From Parahoeflea alexandrii (GTDB lineage: Bacteria; Pseudomonadota; Alphaproteobacteria; Rhizobiales; Rhizobiaceae): DNA of 64,000 nt. Within the stretch, counting starts at the first letter, position 1. Every line of letters starts with the position of its first letter. The stretch is taken from positions 682,001 through 746,000 of the forward strand of contig NZ_JAPWHB010000002.1 in the NCBI RefSeq assembly GCF_027214025.1, written 5' to 3'. Below are positions 8,616-16,914 of this stretch, one piece after another. Under the pieces are notes generated by a model. That model was not told the origin of the DNA, did not search any database, and saw only the letters and a list, made by a program, of their open reading frames with translations. A program made the position numbers and the translations under genes.

Positions 8616-9358
8616 CGCTGCGCTGATTTGAAGAACCGGCCCAACCTGAGGTCGGTCGGCCACTTCCAGATTTCCAGCGGCGATGCATCCTCGGCTATCG
8701 AGAAGAAGATGATCGTTGCGCGGCCGATGAAGTTTTCGAGCGGCACATAGCCAACCTCGAAGCGGCTGTCCTGCGAGTTGTCGCGATTGTCGCCCATCAT
8801 GAAGTAATGGCCTTCGGGAACGACGAATTCACGCGTGTTGTCGCCCGGCGAATTGGGGCTGAGGTCGAGCGTGGTGTAGGTGACGCCATTGGGCAGCGTT
8901 TCCTTGTAGACGGGAACGTCGGTGCCCTGGCTGTAACGTCCTTCCGGCTTGTAGCTGCCGACCAGCTCACGCGGGACCGCCTCGCCATTGATGAAGAGCA
9001 CGCCGTCGGTGACCTGGATCCGGTCGCCCGGAAGCCCGATCACGCGCTTGATGTAGTCGATCTTGGTGTTGCTGGGCAGCCGGAACACCGCAACATCGCC
9101 GCGTTCGGGTTCGCTGCCCCAGATACGGCCGGAAAACAGATCCGGCGAGAACGGGATCGAATATTTGGTGTACCCGTAGGAATATTTCGAAACGAACAGA
9201 TAGTCCCCGACCAGCAGGGTCTCCATCATCGAGCCGGACGGGATGCTGAACGGTTGGAACAACAGGGTACGGATGATCACCGCCAGCAGCAGCGCCTGGG
9301 CGAGCACCTTGATGTTTTCCCAAAGTCCGCTCGAATTGTCTTTTTTGGTATCTGACAC
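8612..9358 (-). CDS. lepB: signal peptidase I
   Basis: Inner-membrane serine protease (248 aa) that removes Sec and Tat signal peptides. One transmembrane helix (about residues 17-34) is followed by the periplasmic catalytic domain. The nucleophile is Ser43 in PSGSMMETLL and the general base is Lys104 in YIKRVIGLPGD; the MGDNRDNSQDSR box is present. It sits between acpS and rnc, the usual rhizobial order, and its stop overlaps the rnc start. Confidence 0.96.
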   Translation of the reverse strand: MSDTKKDNSSGLWENIKVLAQALLLAVIIRTLLFQPFSIPSGSMMETLLVGDYLFVSKYSYGYTKYSIPFSPDLFSGRIWGSEPERGDVAVFRLPSNTKIDYIKRVIGLPGDRIQVTDGVLFINGEAVPRELVGSYKPEGRYSQGTDVPVYKETLPNGVTYTTLDLSPNSPGDNTREFVVPEGHYFMMGDNRDNSQDSRFEVGYVPLENFIGRATIIFFSIAEDASPLEIWKWPTDLRLGRFFKSAQR

Positions 9359-9509
9359 GCGTTGAGTTCCTCGAGGTAGGGCGCGGAAGCGCTTTCTCTA
9401 GCTGTTTGCATCGTTCGCGGCAACACCGCTGGCCAATGTCCTGCAATCTGCTGCCGATATCCCCGCAAACGGATCCGCACAAGGCGGCAATGATGCGGCT
9501 GGCCGGGCG

Positions 9510-9911
9510 TCAGGACCTGGGAAGCGCTTCGATGACCACGAAAGCCTGCGCCAGCGGATAATCATCAGTTATTGTCAAATGAATGGCGCAGATCATGCCC
9601 GCAGGCGTCATGCTGTCGAGATGCTGCGCCGCGCCGCCGCTCAGCTGCATGGTCGGCTTGCCGCCCGGAAGGTTGACCACGCCCATGTCACGCCAGAAAA
9701 CGCCTTTCGACAGCCCGGTGCCGAGCGCCTTGGAACAGGCTTCCTTCGCCGCAAACCGCTTGGCATAGGAAGCCGCGCGCTGTGCCCGGCGATCCGATCT
9801 GGCCCGCTCGACATCGGTAAAGCACCGGTTGGTAAAACGTTCGCCATGGCGTTCGAGGGTTTTCTCGATTCGCCTTATGTCGATAAGGTCGCTGCCAATG
9901 CCGATAATCAC
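9510..9911 (-). CDS. acpS: holo-[acyl-carrier-protein] synthase
   Basis: AcpS (133 aa) transfers 4'-phosphopantetheine from CoA to apo-ACP. The family motifs [13 protein letters not shown] near the N-terminus and [15 protein letters not shown] near residue 55 carry the metal-binding Asp and Glu. The start is the GTG at 9911, overlapping the upstream stop as GTGA; the long open frame to 10115 only reads through the upstream gene. A 150-base gap separates it from lepB. Confidence 0.95.
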   Translation of the reverse strand: MIIGIGSDLIDIRRIEKTLERHGERFTNRCFTDVERARSDRRAQRAASYAKRFAAKEACSKALGTGLSKGVFWRDMGVVNLPGGKPTMQLSGGAAQHLDSMTPAGMICAIHLTITDDYPLAQAFVVIEALPRS

Positions 9912-10519
9912 GCGCGGTTTGCCCTGTCTGCCGTTCGTTCGGAACTTGCCTTGGCCAGTTCCTGGAGCCGCACCCTGGCCCGCTCTGCCAGCCTCGATTT
10001 GCGCCGCGCCTGAAACGCCCGCACAGCCCAGTAGGTGAGAATATAGAAGGCGACGCCGCTGACCACCCCCGGCGGGATCGCACCGATGAGCATCGGCTTG
10101 AGCACCGGCTCCCACAGCTGACTGATATCCAGGTGCCTGAGCAGCGCTTCCAGATTGACGTGTTTCTGATGCGCGCCGGTCTCGATCCCGATCAGCATGT
10201 TGCCGACCTTCAGCGTAAGCGCCCAGATGAAGGGGAACGACAGCGGATTGCCGAAAGCGGTTCCAAGCGCCGCGGCAACCATGTTGCCCGCCAGCAGGTA
10301 GGAGATCGCGAACGCCAGGATGAAATGAAACCCGAGCAGCGGCGTCCAGGACGCAAAAACCCCGGCGGCGACGCCCGCCGCGATTGCGTGAGGTGTCGCC
10401 GTCAGTCGCAGCACGCGCTTGATGAAATACTGGAACGACCGGCCAAACGATCTCCTCGGCCAGAGCGCGGTGCGCAACCGGTCAAAAAATCCCTCGGGTC
10501 TTCGGCGACGAAACAGCAT
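9908..10519 (-). CDS. DUF2062 membrane protein
   Basis: Inner-membrane protein of 203 aa with the DUF2062 domain and no established function. Visible are a basic N-terminus (LFRRRRPEG), the [25 protein letters not shown] motif region typical of DUF2062, and three hydrophobic segments (about 42-70, 75-105, 140-165). The C-terminal 35 residues are basic and charged. It lies between rsh and acpS as in many rhizobia, and its stop overlaps the acpS start. Confidence 0.88.
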   Translation of the reverse strand: MLFRRRRPEGFFDRLRTALWPRRSFGRSFQYFIKRVLRLTATPHAIAAGVAAGVFASWTPLLGFHFILAFAISYLLAGNMVAAALGTAFGNPLSFPFIWALTLKVGNMLIGIETGAHQKHVNLEALLRHLDISQLWEPVLKPMLIGAIPPGVVSGVAFYILTYWAVRAFQARRKSRLAERARVRLQELAKASSERTADRANRA

Positions 10520-10718
10520 CTGGTGTCCGTATATCGCTCCTTTTGTGTCAGCTCTAAGTCAGCGCGACAACAAAACTCAAAAAGCGCTCTTGTTCCTTTG
10601 TCTTCGAAGGCCAGTCTGCCCGCCAACAGCGAAGAACTGGTAAAGGCCCGCTCCAAAATTCCGCCCTGCGCCAAACCACGGGCGCAGAGCAGCCTGACGC
10701 GCAGCCCGCCGGCGCGGG

Positions 10719-12959
10719 CTAGTGATAGATCCGCTCGACGGTGGAAACAGATTCGAGCGCCTTCAGCTGGGTGATCAGCTGGTTGAGGTGTTTGAGATCC
10801 CAAACCTGAAGGTCGATCAGCATCTCGGTGAAATCGGCGGCAACGCGGACCATGGTCAGGTTCTGGATATTGGTCTCGCTGGTCGCAATCGTCTGAGACA
10901 CTTCGGCCAGTGTTCCCGGCGCGTTGATCGCGGTCACCAGGATGCGGGCTGGAAAGCGGTTCTTGTTGTTCTCGTCGATATCCCAGCGGATATCGATCCA
11001 GCGGTTTGGTTCGTCGTCGAACTTTGTCAGTTCCGGCGACTGGATCGGATAGATCGTGATACCGGCGCCTGTTTCCAGAATGCCGACGATCCGGTCGCCC
11101 GGCACCGCGCCGCCGGGGCCGAACTTGACCACCGAATTGTCATCCATACCGCGGATCGGCATTGCATCCATGTCCGGATCAGGCCCGATGCGCCGCGACG
11201 CCTTGGTGGTTTTCTGGGTTTTTCCAAGCCCGGGGAGCTTGAAGATCAGCCCTGCCGCGCTGCGCAGGTTGAACCAGCCCTCGTCGGCAGGCTTGCGCGG
11301 CGACACCCGGGTCTCTTGGTGATTGGGGTAGATCGCCCGGAAAACGTCATCCGACGCCAGTTCGCCCCGCCCGACGGCTGTCAGCACGTCCTCGACATCC
11401 TTGTGTCCCAACCGGTGCAGCACCGGCTTGAGGCCATCCTTCGACAACGGTTTTCCCGCCCGCGTGAAAGTGCGCTCGAGGATGCGCATGCCAAGGCCGG
11501 AATATTGCTTGCGCACCGCGGCCTTGGTCGCCCGGCGGATTGCCGCCCGCGCCTTGCCGGTGACGACGATCTCTTCCCAGGCCGGCGGCGGAACCTGGAC
11601 GCCGGAGCGGAGGATTTCCACCTCGTCGCCGTTGGCGAGCCGCGTGACCAACGGCATGATCCGGCCATTGATCTTGGCGCCGACGCAGGTGTCGCCGATG
11701 TCGGTGTGCACCGCATAGGCGAAATCGATCGGTGTCGCCCCGCGCGGCAGGGCGATGAGCTGGCCTTTCGGCGTGAAACAGAACACCTGGTCCTGGAACA
11801 GCTCCAGCTTGGTATGCTCGAGGAAGTCTTCCGGATTGTCGCCGACCGAGAGCGCTTCGATGGTCTGGCGCAGCCAGGAATAGGCCCTGGAATCCTTGGA
11901 CAGCACCACCGCTTCTTCGCTCGAGGCGGAATCCTTGTACAGTGCATGCGCCGCCACGCCGCGTTCGGCGATGTCCTGCATCATGCGCGTGCGGATCTGC
12001 AGTTCGACGCGCTGCCTTGAGGGTCCGACAATCGTGGTGTGGATCGAGCGGTAATCATTCTGTTTGGGCGTCGAGATATAGTCCTTGAACCGTCCCGGGA
12101 CCACCGACCAGCGCATGTGCACGATGCCGAGCGCCCGGTAGCAGTCGGCCTCGGTGTCGACGACGATGCGGAAGCCGAACACGTCGGAGAGCTGTTCGAA
12201 CGACAGCGACTTCGACTGCATCTTGCGGAACACCGAATAGGCCTTCTTCTGCCGGCCCTTGACCTGCGCCTTCAGCCCTTCCTGCTTGAACAGTGCCGAC
12301 AGTTCGTCCTCGATGGTATGGATCAGGTCGCGATTGCGCTCGGAGAGTTCCGCCAGCTTGCCGGTGACCGTATCATAGGCTTCCTGGTTGATGTTCTTGA
12401 ATGCGAGCTCCTCGAGCTCCTCGCGCATTTCCTGCATGCCCATGCGCCCGGCCAGCGGCGCATAGATATCCATGGTTTCCTCGGCGATACGGGCGCGCTT
12501 TTCTGGCGGCACGTGTTCGAGGGTACGCATATTGTGCAGCCGGTCGGCCAGTTTGACCAGAAGCACGCGCACATCGTCTGATATGGCCAGCAGCAGCTTG
12601 CGCAGGTTCTCGGCCTGCTTGGCCCGCTTGGTGACAAGATCGAGCTTCTTGATCTTGGTCAGCCCTTCGACGAGACGGCCGATGTCCTCGCCGAACAGCT
12701 CGTCAATCTCGGCGCGCGTGGCCGAAGTGTCCTCGATCGTGTCATGCAGCAGCGCCACGGCGATGGTTGATTCATCAAGCCGCATTTCGGTCAGGATCGC
12801 CGCCACCTCCAGGGGATGGGAGATATAGGGATCGCCGCTGGCACGCGTTTGCTTGCCATGTTTCTGCATGGCGTAAACATAAGCCTTGTTCAGCAGGGCC
12901 TCGTTGGCATCCGGCTTGTATTTTTGCACGCGCTCCACGAGCTCGTACTGACGCATCAT
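10719..12959 (-). CDS. rsh: bifunctional (p)ppGpp synthetase/hydrolase (RelA/SpoT homolog)
   Basis: The single long Rsh of alphaproteobacteria (746 aa), which makes and degrades the stringent-response alarmone. The N-terminal HD hydrolase domain holds HDTIEDT, the synthetase domain follows (GRFKDYISTPKQNDYRSIH), then the TGS domain (FCFTPKGQLIALPRGATP), the helical region and a C-terminal ACT domain. The ATG at 12959 (MMRQYELVERV) has GGAG about 10 bases upstream. It lies downstream of rpoZ, the normal partner, with a terminator-like hairpin between them. Confidence 0.95.
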   Translation of the reverse strand: MMRQYELVERVQKYKPDANEALLNKAYVYAMQKHGKQTRASGDPYISHPLEVAAILTEMRLDESTIAVALLHDTIEDTSATRAEIDELFGEDIGRLVEGLTKIKKLDLVTKRAKQAENLRKLLLAISDDVRVLLVKLADRLHNMRTLEHVPPEKRARIAEETMDIYAPLAGRMGMQEMREELEELAFKNINQEAYDTVTGKLAELSERNRDLIHTIEDELSALFKQEGLKAQVKGRQKKAYSVFRKMQSKSLSFEQLSDVFGFRIVVDTEADCYRALGIVHMRWSVVPGRFKDYISTPKQNDYRSIHTTIVGPSRQRVELQIRTRMMQDIAERGVAAHALYKDSASSEEAVVLSKDSRAYSWLRQTIEALSVGDNPEDFLEHTKLELFQDQVFCFTPKGQLIALPRGATPIDFAYAVHTDIGDTCVGAKINGRIMPLVTRLANGDEVEILRSGVQVPPPAWEEIVVTGKARAAIRRATKAAVRKQYSGLGMRILERTFTRAGKPLSKDGLKPVLHRLGHKDVEDVLTAVGRGELASDDVFRAIYPNHQETRVSPRKPADEGWFNLRSAAGLIFKLPGLGKTQKTTKASRRIGPDPDMDAMPIRGMDDNSVVKFGPGGAVPGDRIVGILETGAGITIYPIQSPELTKFDDEPNRWIDIRWDIDENNKNRFPARILVTAINAPGTLAEVSQTIATSETNIQNLTMVRVAADFTEMLIDLQVWDLKHLNQLITQLKALESVSTVERIYH

Positions 12960-12983
12960 CGGAATGGCACTCCAAAACAAGAA

Positions 12984-13012
12984 AATGCGCCGAATCGAAC
13001 GACCGGCGCATT
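12984..13012 (-). terminator. intrinsic terminator or attenuator between rpoZ and rsh
   Basis: On the minus strand AATGCGCCG and CGGCGCATT form a 9-base stem with an 11-base loop, followed by a TTCTT tract. It lies about 80 bases after the rpoZ stop and 25 bases before the rsh start, so it may reduce read-through into rsh. Confidence 0.6.
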
Positions 13013-13091
13013 GCGTAGCATCAGCTGTCTATCGGCCTCTCGACCGGCTGCCGCCAATTCGTTGCAAATCGGCAGGCAATCGATCAGACGA

Positions 13092-13493
13092 TCAATAGTC
13101 GTCGCTTTTTTCCGGCGGCACAAGCCCCTCGATGCCTGCAAGCAGTTCTTCTTCCGACATCGAGCCGAACGACACCGCTTCCGGCTGGTCGTCTTCGACG
13201 ACGGTCTCTTCGGTAGCATCGCCGGTCTGCAGGTAACGCTCCGGATCGGGCTCCGGCTCGTCAACTTCGACATGCTTCTGCAGCGAGTGGATGAGGTCTT
13301 CCTTCAGATCACCGGGAGACAGGGTCTCGTCGGCGATTTCCCGCAAGGCAACGACCGGATTCTTGTCGTTGTCGCGGGGGATCGTGATCTGGCCGCCCTG
13401 GGAGATCTGGCGGGCGCGATGGCTGGCAAGCAATACCAGTTCAAAACGATTATCAACCTTGTCGATGCAATCTTCGACTGTGACGCGGGCCAT
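13092..13493 (-). CDS. rpoZ: RNA polymerase omega subunit
   Basis: Omega (133 aa) helps assemble beta-prime into RNA polymerase. The N-terminus [24 protein letters not shown] and ARQISQG are diagnostic. An acidic C-terminal tail, typical of alphaproteobacterial omega, makes it longer than the 91-aa E. coli protein. The ATG at 13493 has AAGGA about 9 bases upstream; the longer frame to 13544 lacks this. It starts the leftward housekeeping run. Confidence 0.95.
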   Translation of the reverse strand: MARVTVEDCIDKVDNRFELVLLASHRARQISQGGQITIPRDNDKNPVVALREIADETLSPGDLKEDLIHSLQKHVEVDEPEPDPERYLQTGDATEETVVEDDQPEAVSFGSMSEEELLAGIEGLVPPEKSDDY

Positions 13494-13892
13494 TGCCTGT
13501 CCTTTACAAACTGCTATGGGGGAGTTTGTCCATGCGATAAACACATTGTGTGGCTAATTCAAGTCCTTTGCGCCAAAAGCTCCGTTTCAGCACAAAAACC
13601 GTCTCGCCGATATACGTCGCAATAAACCTTGAAACAGACCTTACCTATAGAACCTTTGCGTTAGCAGCAAGGATTCTTTAGCAGCCATGCATAAGTATCA
13701 AGGCCCAGACCCTTGAAATATGAGACCAACCGCCGCATTTGGTTCCACCTCACGATTTATTGAGTCGTGGAACAGTAGGATAATGGTACTTGTATGGCTT
13801 TTAAAAAGTTCGAGATCGATCTAAATTGGCCCTACAGAAGCCAGACTTGCCTTCAGTTGCGACAGAGGGCTTCTTTGAAAGGAAGATCATAA
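13494..13892. promoter_or_regulatory. 400-base divergent intergenic region, rpoZ and NYN gene
   Basis: No gene is recognised here. The region must hold the leftward rpoZ promoter and the rightward promoter of the NYN gene. A dyad GTTCCAC...GTGGAAC is visible at about 13742-13772. I cannot assign -35/-10 boxes with confidence. Confidence 0.4.
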
Positions 13893-14480
13893 GTGTTTGA
13901 TCCAAGAGAGAAAATTGCGCTTTTTATTGACGGGGCGAATCTTTATGCGGCGTCTAAAAGCCTGAATTTCGACATCGACTACCGGAAGTTGCTGAAGGCA
14001 TTTCAATCCCGCGGGTATTTGTTGCGCGCTTATTATTACACCGCGTTGATTGAGGATCAGGAATATTCGTCAATCCGCCCGTTGATCGATTGGCTCGATT
14101 ACAATGGGTATAAAGTAGTTACCAAGCCAGCAAAAGAATTTACCGACTCCATGGGCCGCCGGAAGATCAAGGGCAACATGGACATCGAGCTCGCCATCGA
14201 CGCCATGGAGCAATCCGACGTGGTCGATCATCTGGTGATTTTTTCTGGCGATGGCGATTTCACCTCCCTGGTCGAGGCGCTTCAGCGCAAGGGCCGCAAG
14301 GTCACCGTGGTGTCCTCCCTCCTGTCACAGCCGCCGATGATTGCCGATGACCTGCGCCGCCAGGCTGACTACTTCATCGATCTGACCAGCCTGAAATCGG
14401 AGATAGGACGCGAGCCATCGGAACGCCCGCAGCGCGCTTATGCTCCTGCGGCAGAGGAAGAAGACGAATTCGAGGATTGA
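13893..14480 (+). CDS. NYN-domain (LabA/DUF88-like) protein
   Basis: Predicted metal-dependent RNase-like protein (195 aa) of the NYN/PIN-like fold. The acidic positions are visible in ALFIDGANLY (about 10-18), GNMDIELAIDAM and IFSGDGDFTSLVEAL. The C-terminal 20 residues are acidic and probably disordered. The start is a GTG at 13893 with AAAGGAAG about 8 bases upstream. Orthologs sit next to rpoZ/smpB in rhizobia. The RNA target is unknown. Confidence 0.88.
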   Translation: MFDPREKIALFIDGANLYAASKSLNFDIDYRKLLKAFQSRGYLLRAYYYTALIEDQEYSSIRPLIDWLDYNGYKVVTKPAKEFTDSMGRRKIKGNMDIELAIDAMEQSDVVDHLVIFSGDGDFTSLVEALQRKGRKVTVVSSLLSQPPMIADDLRRQADYFIDLTSLKSEIGREPSERPQRAYAPAAEEEDEFED

Positions 14481-15175
14481 TTGGCGAACTGGCGGTGTCT
14501 CGCCAGACCGTCCGCCACAACGAGCCGGATCACGATTGCACACTGTGCCCGCGGCTCAGGCGTTTCGCACTCGACAACCGCAAGGCGTTTCCCGGATGGC
14601 ACAACGGGCCTGTTGAGACGTGGTATCCACTGCAAGGCCCGGGCGCGGTAAATCTGTTGATCGTCGGGCTGGCGCCAGGCTTGCGAGGCGCAAATCGTAC
14701 CGGCATTCCCTTCACGGGCGACGAGTCGGGCACGCTTCTGTATGAAACTCTGGCCAGACACGGTTTCGCCGAGAACGGCCTTCACTCAGGCTCAACCGAC
14801 CGGCCACTGCTGCAGGGCACTGCGATCACCAATGCGGTTCGCTGTGTTCCGCCGCAGAACAAACCGCTTGGAGCCGAAATCAACACCTGCCGGGGATTTC
14901 TCGTGGCAACGATCTCGCGATTGCCCGGCCTCAAGGTCATCGTCACCCTGGGCAGGATTTCTCATGAAAGCACCATACGCGCGCTCGGCGGCAAAGCAGC
15001 CCGGCACCCGTTTGCACATGCCGCGGAAACCGAAGCGAGCGGCGTCCACGTCATTTCGAGCTATCACTGCTCACGCTACAACACCAACACCGGTCGCCTG
15101 ACACAAGAAATGTTCGATATGGTCTTTGAAAAGGCGGCCAGAGCGATCGGTCCCGGACCGGAACCGCTGGCCTGA
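14477..15175 (+). CDS. type-5-like uracil-DNA glycosylase (Fe-S)
   Basis: Predicted uracil-DNA glycosylase (232 aa) of the UDGb/family-5 type. Motif A reads GLAPGLRGANRTGIPFTGD. Four cysteines fit the iron-sulfur ligands: two in DCTLCPRL, one in RCVPP and one in NTCRGFL. The C-terminal active-site loop reads HCSRYNTNTGRLT; most relatives have HPSP at its start, so the Pro-to-Cys change is a mild oddity. The open frame begins at a TTG overlapping the NYN stop; a GTG at 14495 is an alternative. It converges with smpB, 12 bases away. Confidence 0.85.
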   Translation: MIGELAVSRQTVRHNEPDHDCTLCPRLRRFALDNRKAFPGWHNGPVETWYPLQGPGAVNLLIVGLAPGLRGANRTGIPFTGDESGTLLYETLARHGFAENGLHSGSTDRPLLQGTAITNAVRCVPPQNKPLGAEINTCRGFLVATISRLPGLKVIVTLGRISHESTIRALGGKAARHPFAHAAETEASGVHVISSYHCSRYNTNTGRLTQEMFDMVFEKAARAIGPGPEPLA

Positions 15176-15187
15176 CTGGTCCTGGGG

Positions 15188-15670
15188 TTACCCGCGATCC
15201 CGCAGCAACCTCGATTTGTCCCGGTTCCAGTCGCGTTCCTTTTGGCTTTCGCGCTTGTCGTGGAGCTTCTTGCCGCGCGCCAGCGCCAGCAACAGCTTGG
15301 CCCGGCCCTTGTCGTTGAAATAGATCTTCAGCGGCACCAGCGTCATGCCATCGCGCTGCACCGCCTGGCCCAGCCTTGCGATCTCGCGGGCCTTGAGCAG
15401 GATCTTGCGCCGCCGCCGCGGCTCATGATTGAAGCGGTTGGCCTGCAGATATTCCGGAACGTAGGAATTGATCAGCCACATCTCGCCGCCTTCCTCGTTG
15501 GCGTAGGATTCGGCGATGTTGGCCTTGCCCTCCCGAAGCGACTTCACTTCGGTGCCGCCCAGCACCAGGCCAGCCTCGATGGTGTCGACGATCTCGTAGT
15601 TGAAGCGCGCCTTGCGGTTTTCAGCCACGACCTTGCCGTGCTGGGATTTGTCTTCCTTTTTCGGAGCCAT
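15188..15670 (-). CDS. smpB: SsrA-binding protein SmpB
   Basis: SmpB (160 aa) carries tmRNA to stalled ribosomes for trans-translation. The family core is clear: [32 protein letters not shown] and [25 protein letters not shown], with a basic C-terminal tail ([21 protein letters not shown]). It starts 2 bases after the dapA stop, the usual alphaproteobacterial pair. The partner tmRNA gene is not in this window. Confidence 0.96.
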   Translation of the reverse strand: MAPKKEDKSQHGKVVAENRKARFNYEIVDTIEAGLVLGGTEVKSLREGKANIAESYANEEGGEMWLINSYVPEYLQANRFNHEPRRRRKILLKAREIARLGQAVQRDGMTLVPLKIYFNDKGRAKLLLALARGKKLHDKRESQKERDWNRDKSRLLRDRG

Positions 15671-15672
15671 GA

Positions 15673-16554
15673 TCAGCCCGCCACGCCCGCCTGAGCAAGC
15701 GCCGCGTCAAGCAAGGCCGCTGTCCCCGGTTCAACCGTGGTCAGGGGCGAGCGTACGACATTCTTGATCAGGCCCATCTTGGCCAGGCAATACTTGGTTC
15801 CGGCCACGCCGGGCTCGTGGAAGATCGCCTTGTGCAGCGGCATCAGCCGGTCAAGCATGGTGAGTGCTGCGGCGTAATCGCCGCGTAGGGTCGCTTCCTG
15901 GAACTCGACGCATTCGCGCGGCGCCACATTGGCGGTCACCGAGATGCAGCCGACGCCGCCATGCACGTTGAAGCCGAGCGCGGTGGGATCCTCGCCCGAC
16001 AGCTGGATGAAGTCCTTGCCGCAGGCCATCCGTTGTTCGGGCACCCGGGCGAGATTTCCGGTCGCATCCTTGACGCCGACGATGTTGGAGAAATCACGGG
16101 CAAGCGCCGCCATTGTCTCTACCGACATGTCGATCACCGAGCGTGGCGGGATATTGTAGATGATGATCGGCAGGCTGATCGCCTCGGCCACGGCCTTGAA
16201 GTGCTGATAAAGCCCCTTCTGCGTCGGCTTGTTGTAGTAGGGCGTGACCACCAGCACGGCATCCGCCCCGGCCTTTTCCGCGTGAACCGCAAGTTCGATC
16301 GATTCAGCGGTGTTGTTGGATCCGGCCCCGGCCACAACCGGAACCCGGCCCGCCGCCACTTCGACGCACAGTTCCACCACCCGCTTGTGCTCGGCATGGG
16401 TCAGCGTCGGGGATTCGCCCGTGGTGCCGACGGGTACAAGCCCGTGGCTGCCGGCCTTGATCATCCGCTCGACATGGCTTGCAAAGCCATCCTCGTCCAC
16501 CGCGCCATTTTCGGTGAAAGGGGTAATGAGGGCCGGAAGGGAACCCTTGAACAT
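15673..16554 (-). CDS. dapA: 4-hydroxy-tetrahydrodipicolinate synthase
   Basis: DapA (293 aa) condenses pyruvate with aspartate semialdehyde in lysine and diaminopimelate synthesis. The TIM-barrel shows [16 protein letters not shown] with the active-site Tyr and the Schiff-base Lys in GVKDATG. I chose the ATG at 16554 ([13 protein letters not shown]) with GGAG 7 bases upstream. It is followed by smpB in one operon and is divergent from the lytic transglycosylase gene. Confidence 0.95.
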   Translation of the reverse strand: MFKGSLPALITPFTENGAVDEDGFASHVERMIKAGSHGLVPVGTTGESPTLTHAEHKRVVELCVEVAAGRVPVVAGAGSNNTAESIELAVHAEKAGADAVLVVTPYYNKPTQKGLYQHFKAVAEAISLPIIIYNIPPRSVIDMSVETMAALARDFSNIVGVKDATGNLARVPEQRMACGKDFIQLSGEDPTALGFNVHGGVGCISVTANVAPRECVEFQEATLRGDYAAALTMLDRLMPLHKAIFHEPGVAGTKYCLAKMGLIKNVVRSPLTTVEPGTAALLDAALAQAGVAG

Positions 16555-16914
16555 GCTGATCTCCAAAAACTGTCACTAGACGCCCGCCGGGCGCATTCAT
16601 TCGCCTGTACCGCAGGCGATACAGGAAATAACGGCGACGGAAAAGCCTTGCTCGGCACCTCGGAGCGCTTTTGCGTTGTTTGGAGGCCGTAAACCGCCAA
16701 TTCGCCATGCCTGCCGCAGATTACCCGCAATTATGTCGGAACAATGCATTCGGGCGAGTTCGGGCGAGCTTGATAAGCTTTTCTTAACTCTTGCTTCACG
16801 GGCTTCTGGTAGCACAAGGCAAGCGCTTGAGAATTCCGGATCATCGCTCGGCGCGCGCGCACGGGATGGTTCGTTGACCGCAGACAGGGATATTAAATCG
16901 GACAGAAGGCCATA
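16555..16914. promoter_or_regulatory. divergent intergenic region, dapA and slt
   Basis: About 360 bases without a credible gene. It should contain both promoters. A small direct repeat TTCGGGCGAG occurs twice in tandem near 16750-16772, and an AAGCTTTTCTTAA stretch follows. No promoter boxes assigned. Confidence 0.35.

Noticed and set aside
10722-12020. 432-residue plus-strand open frame opposite rsh
   Set aside because: Antisense of the TGS/ACT part of Rsh; no ribosome-binding site or motif.
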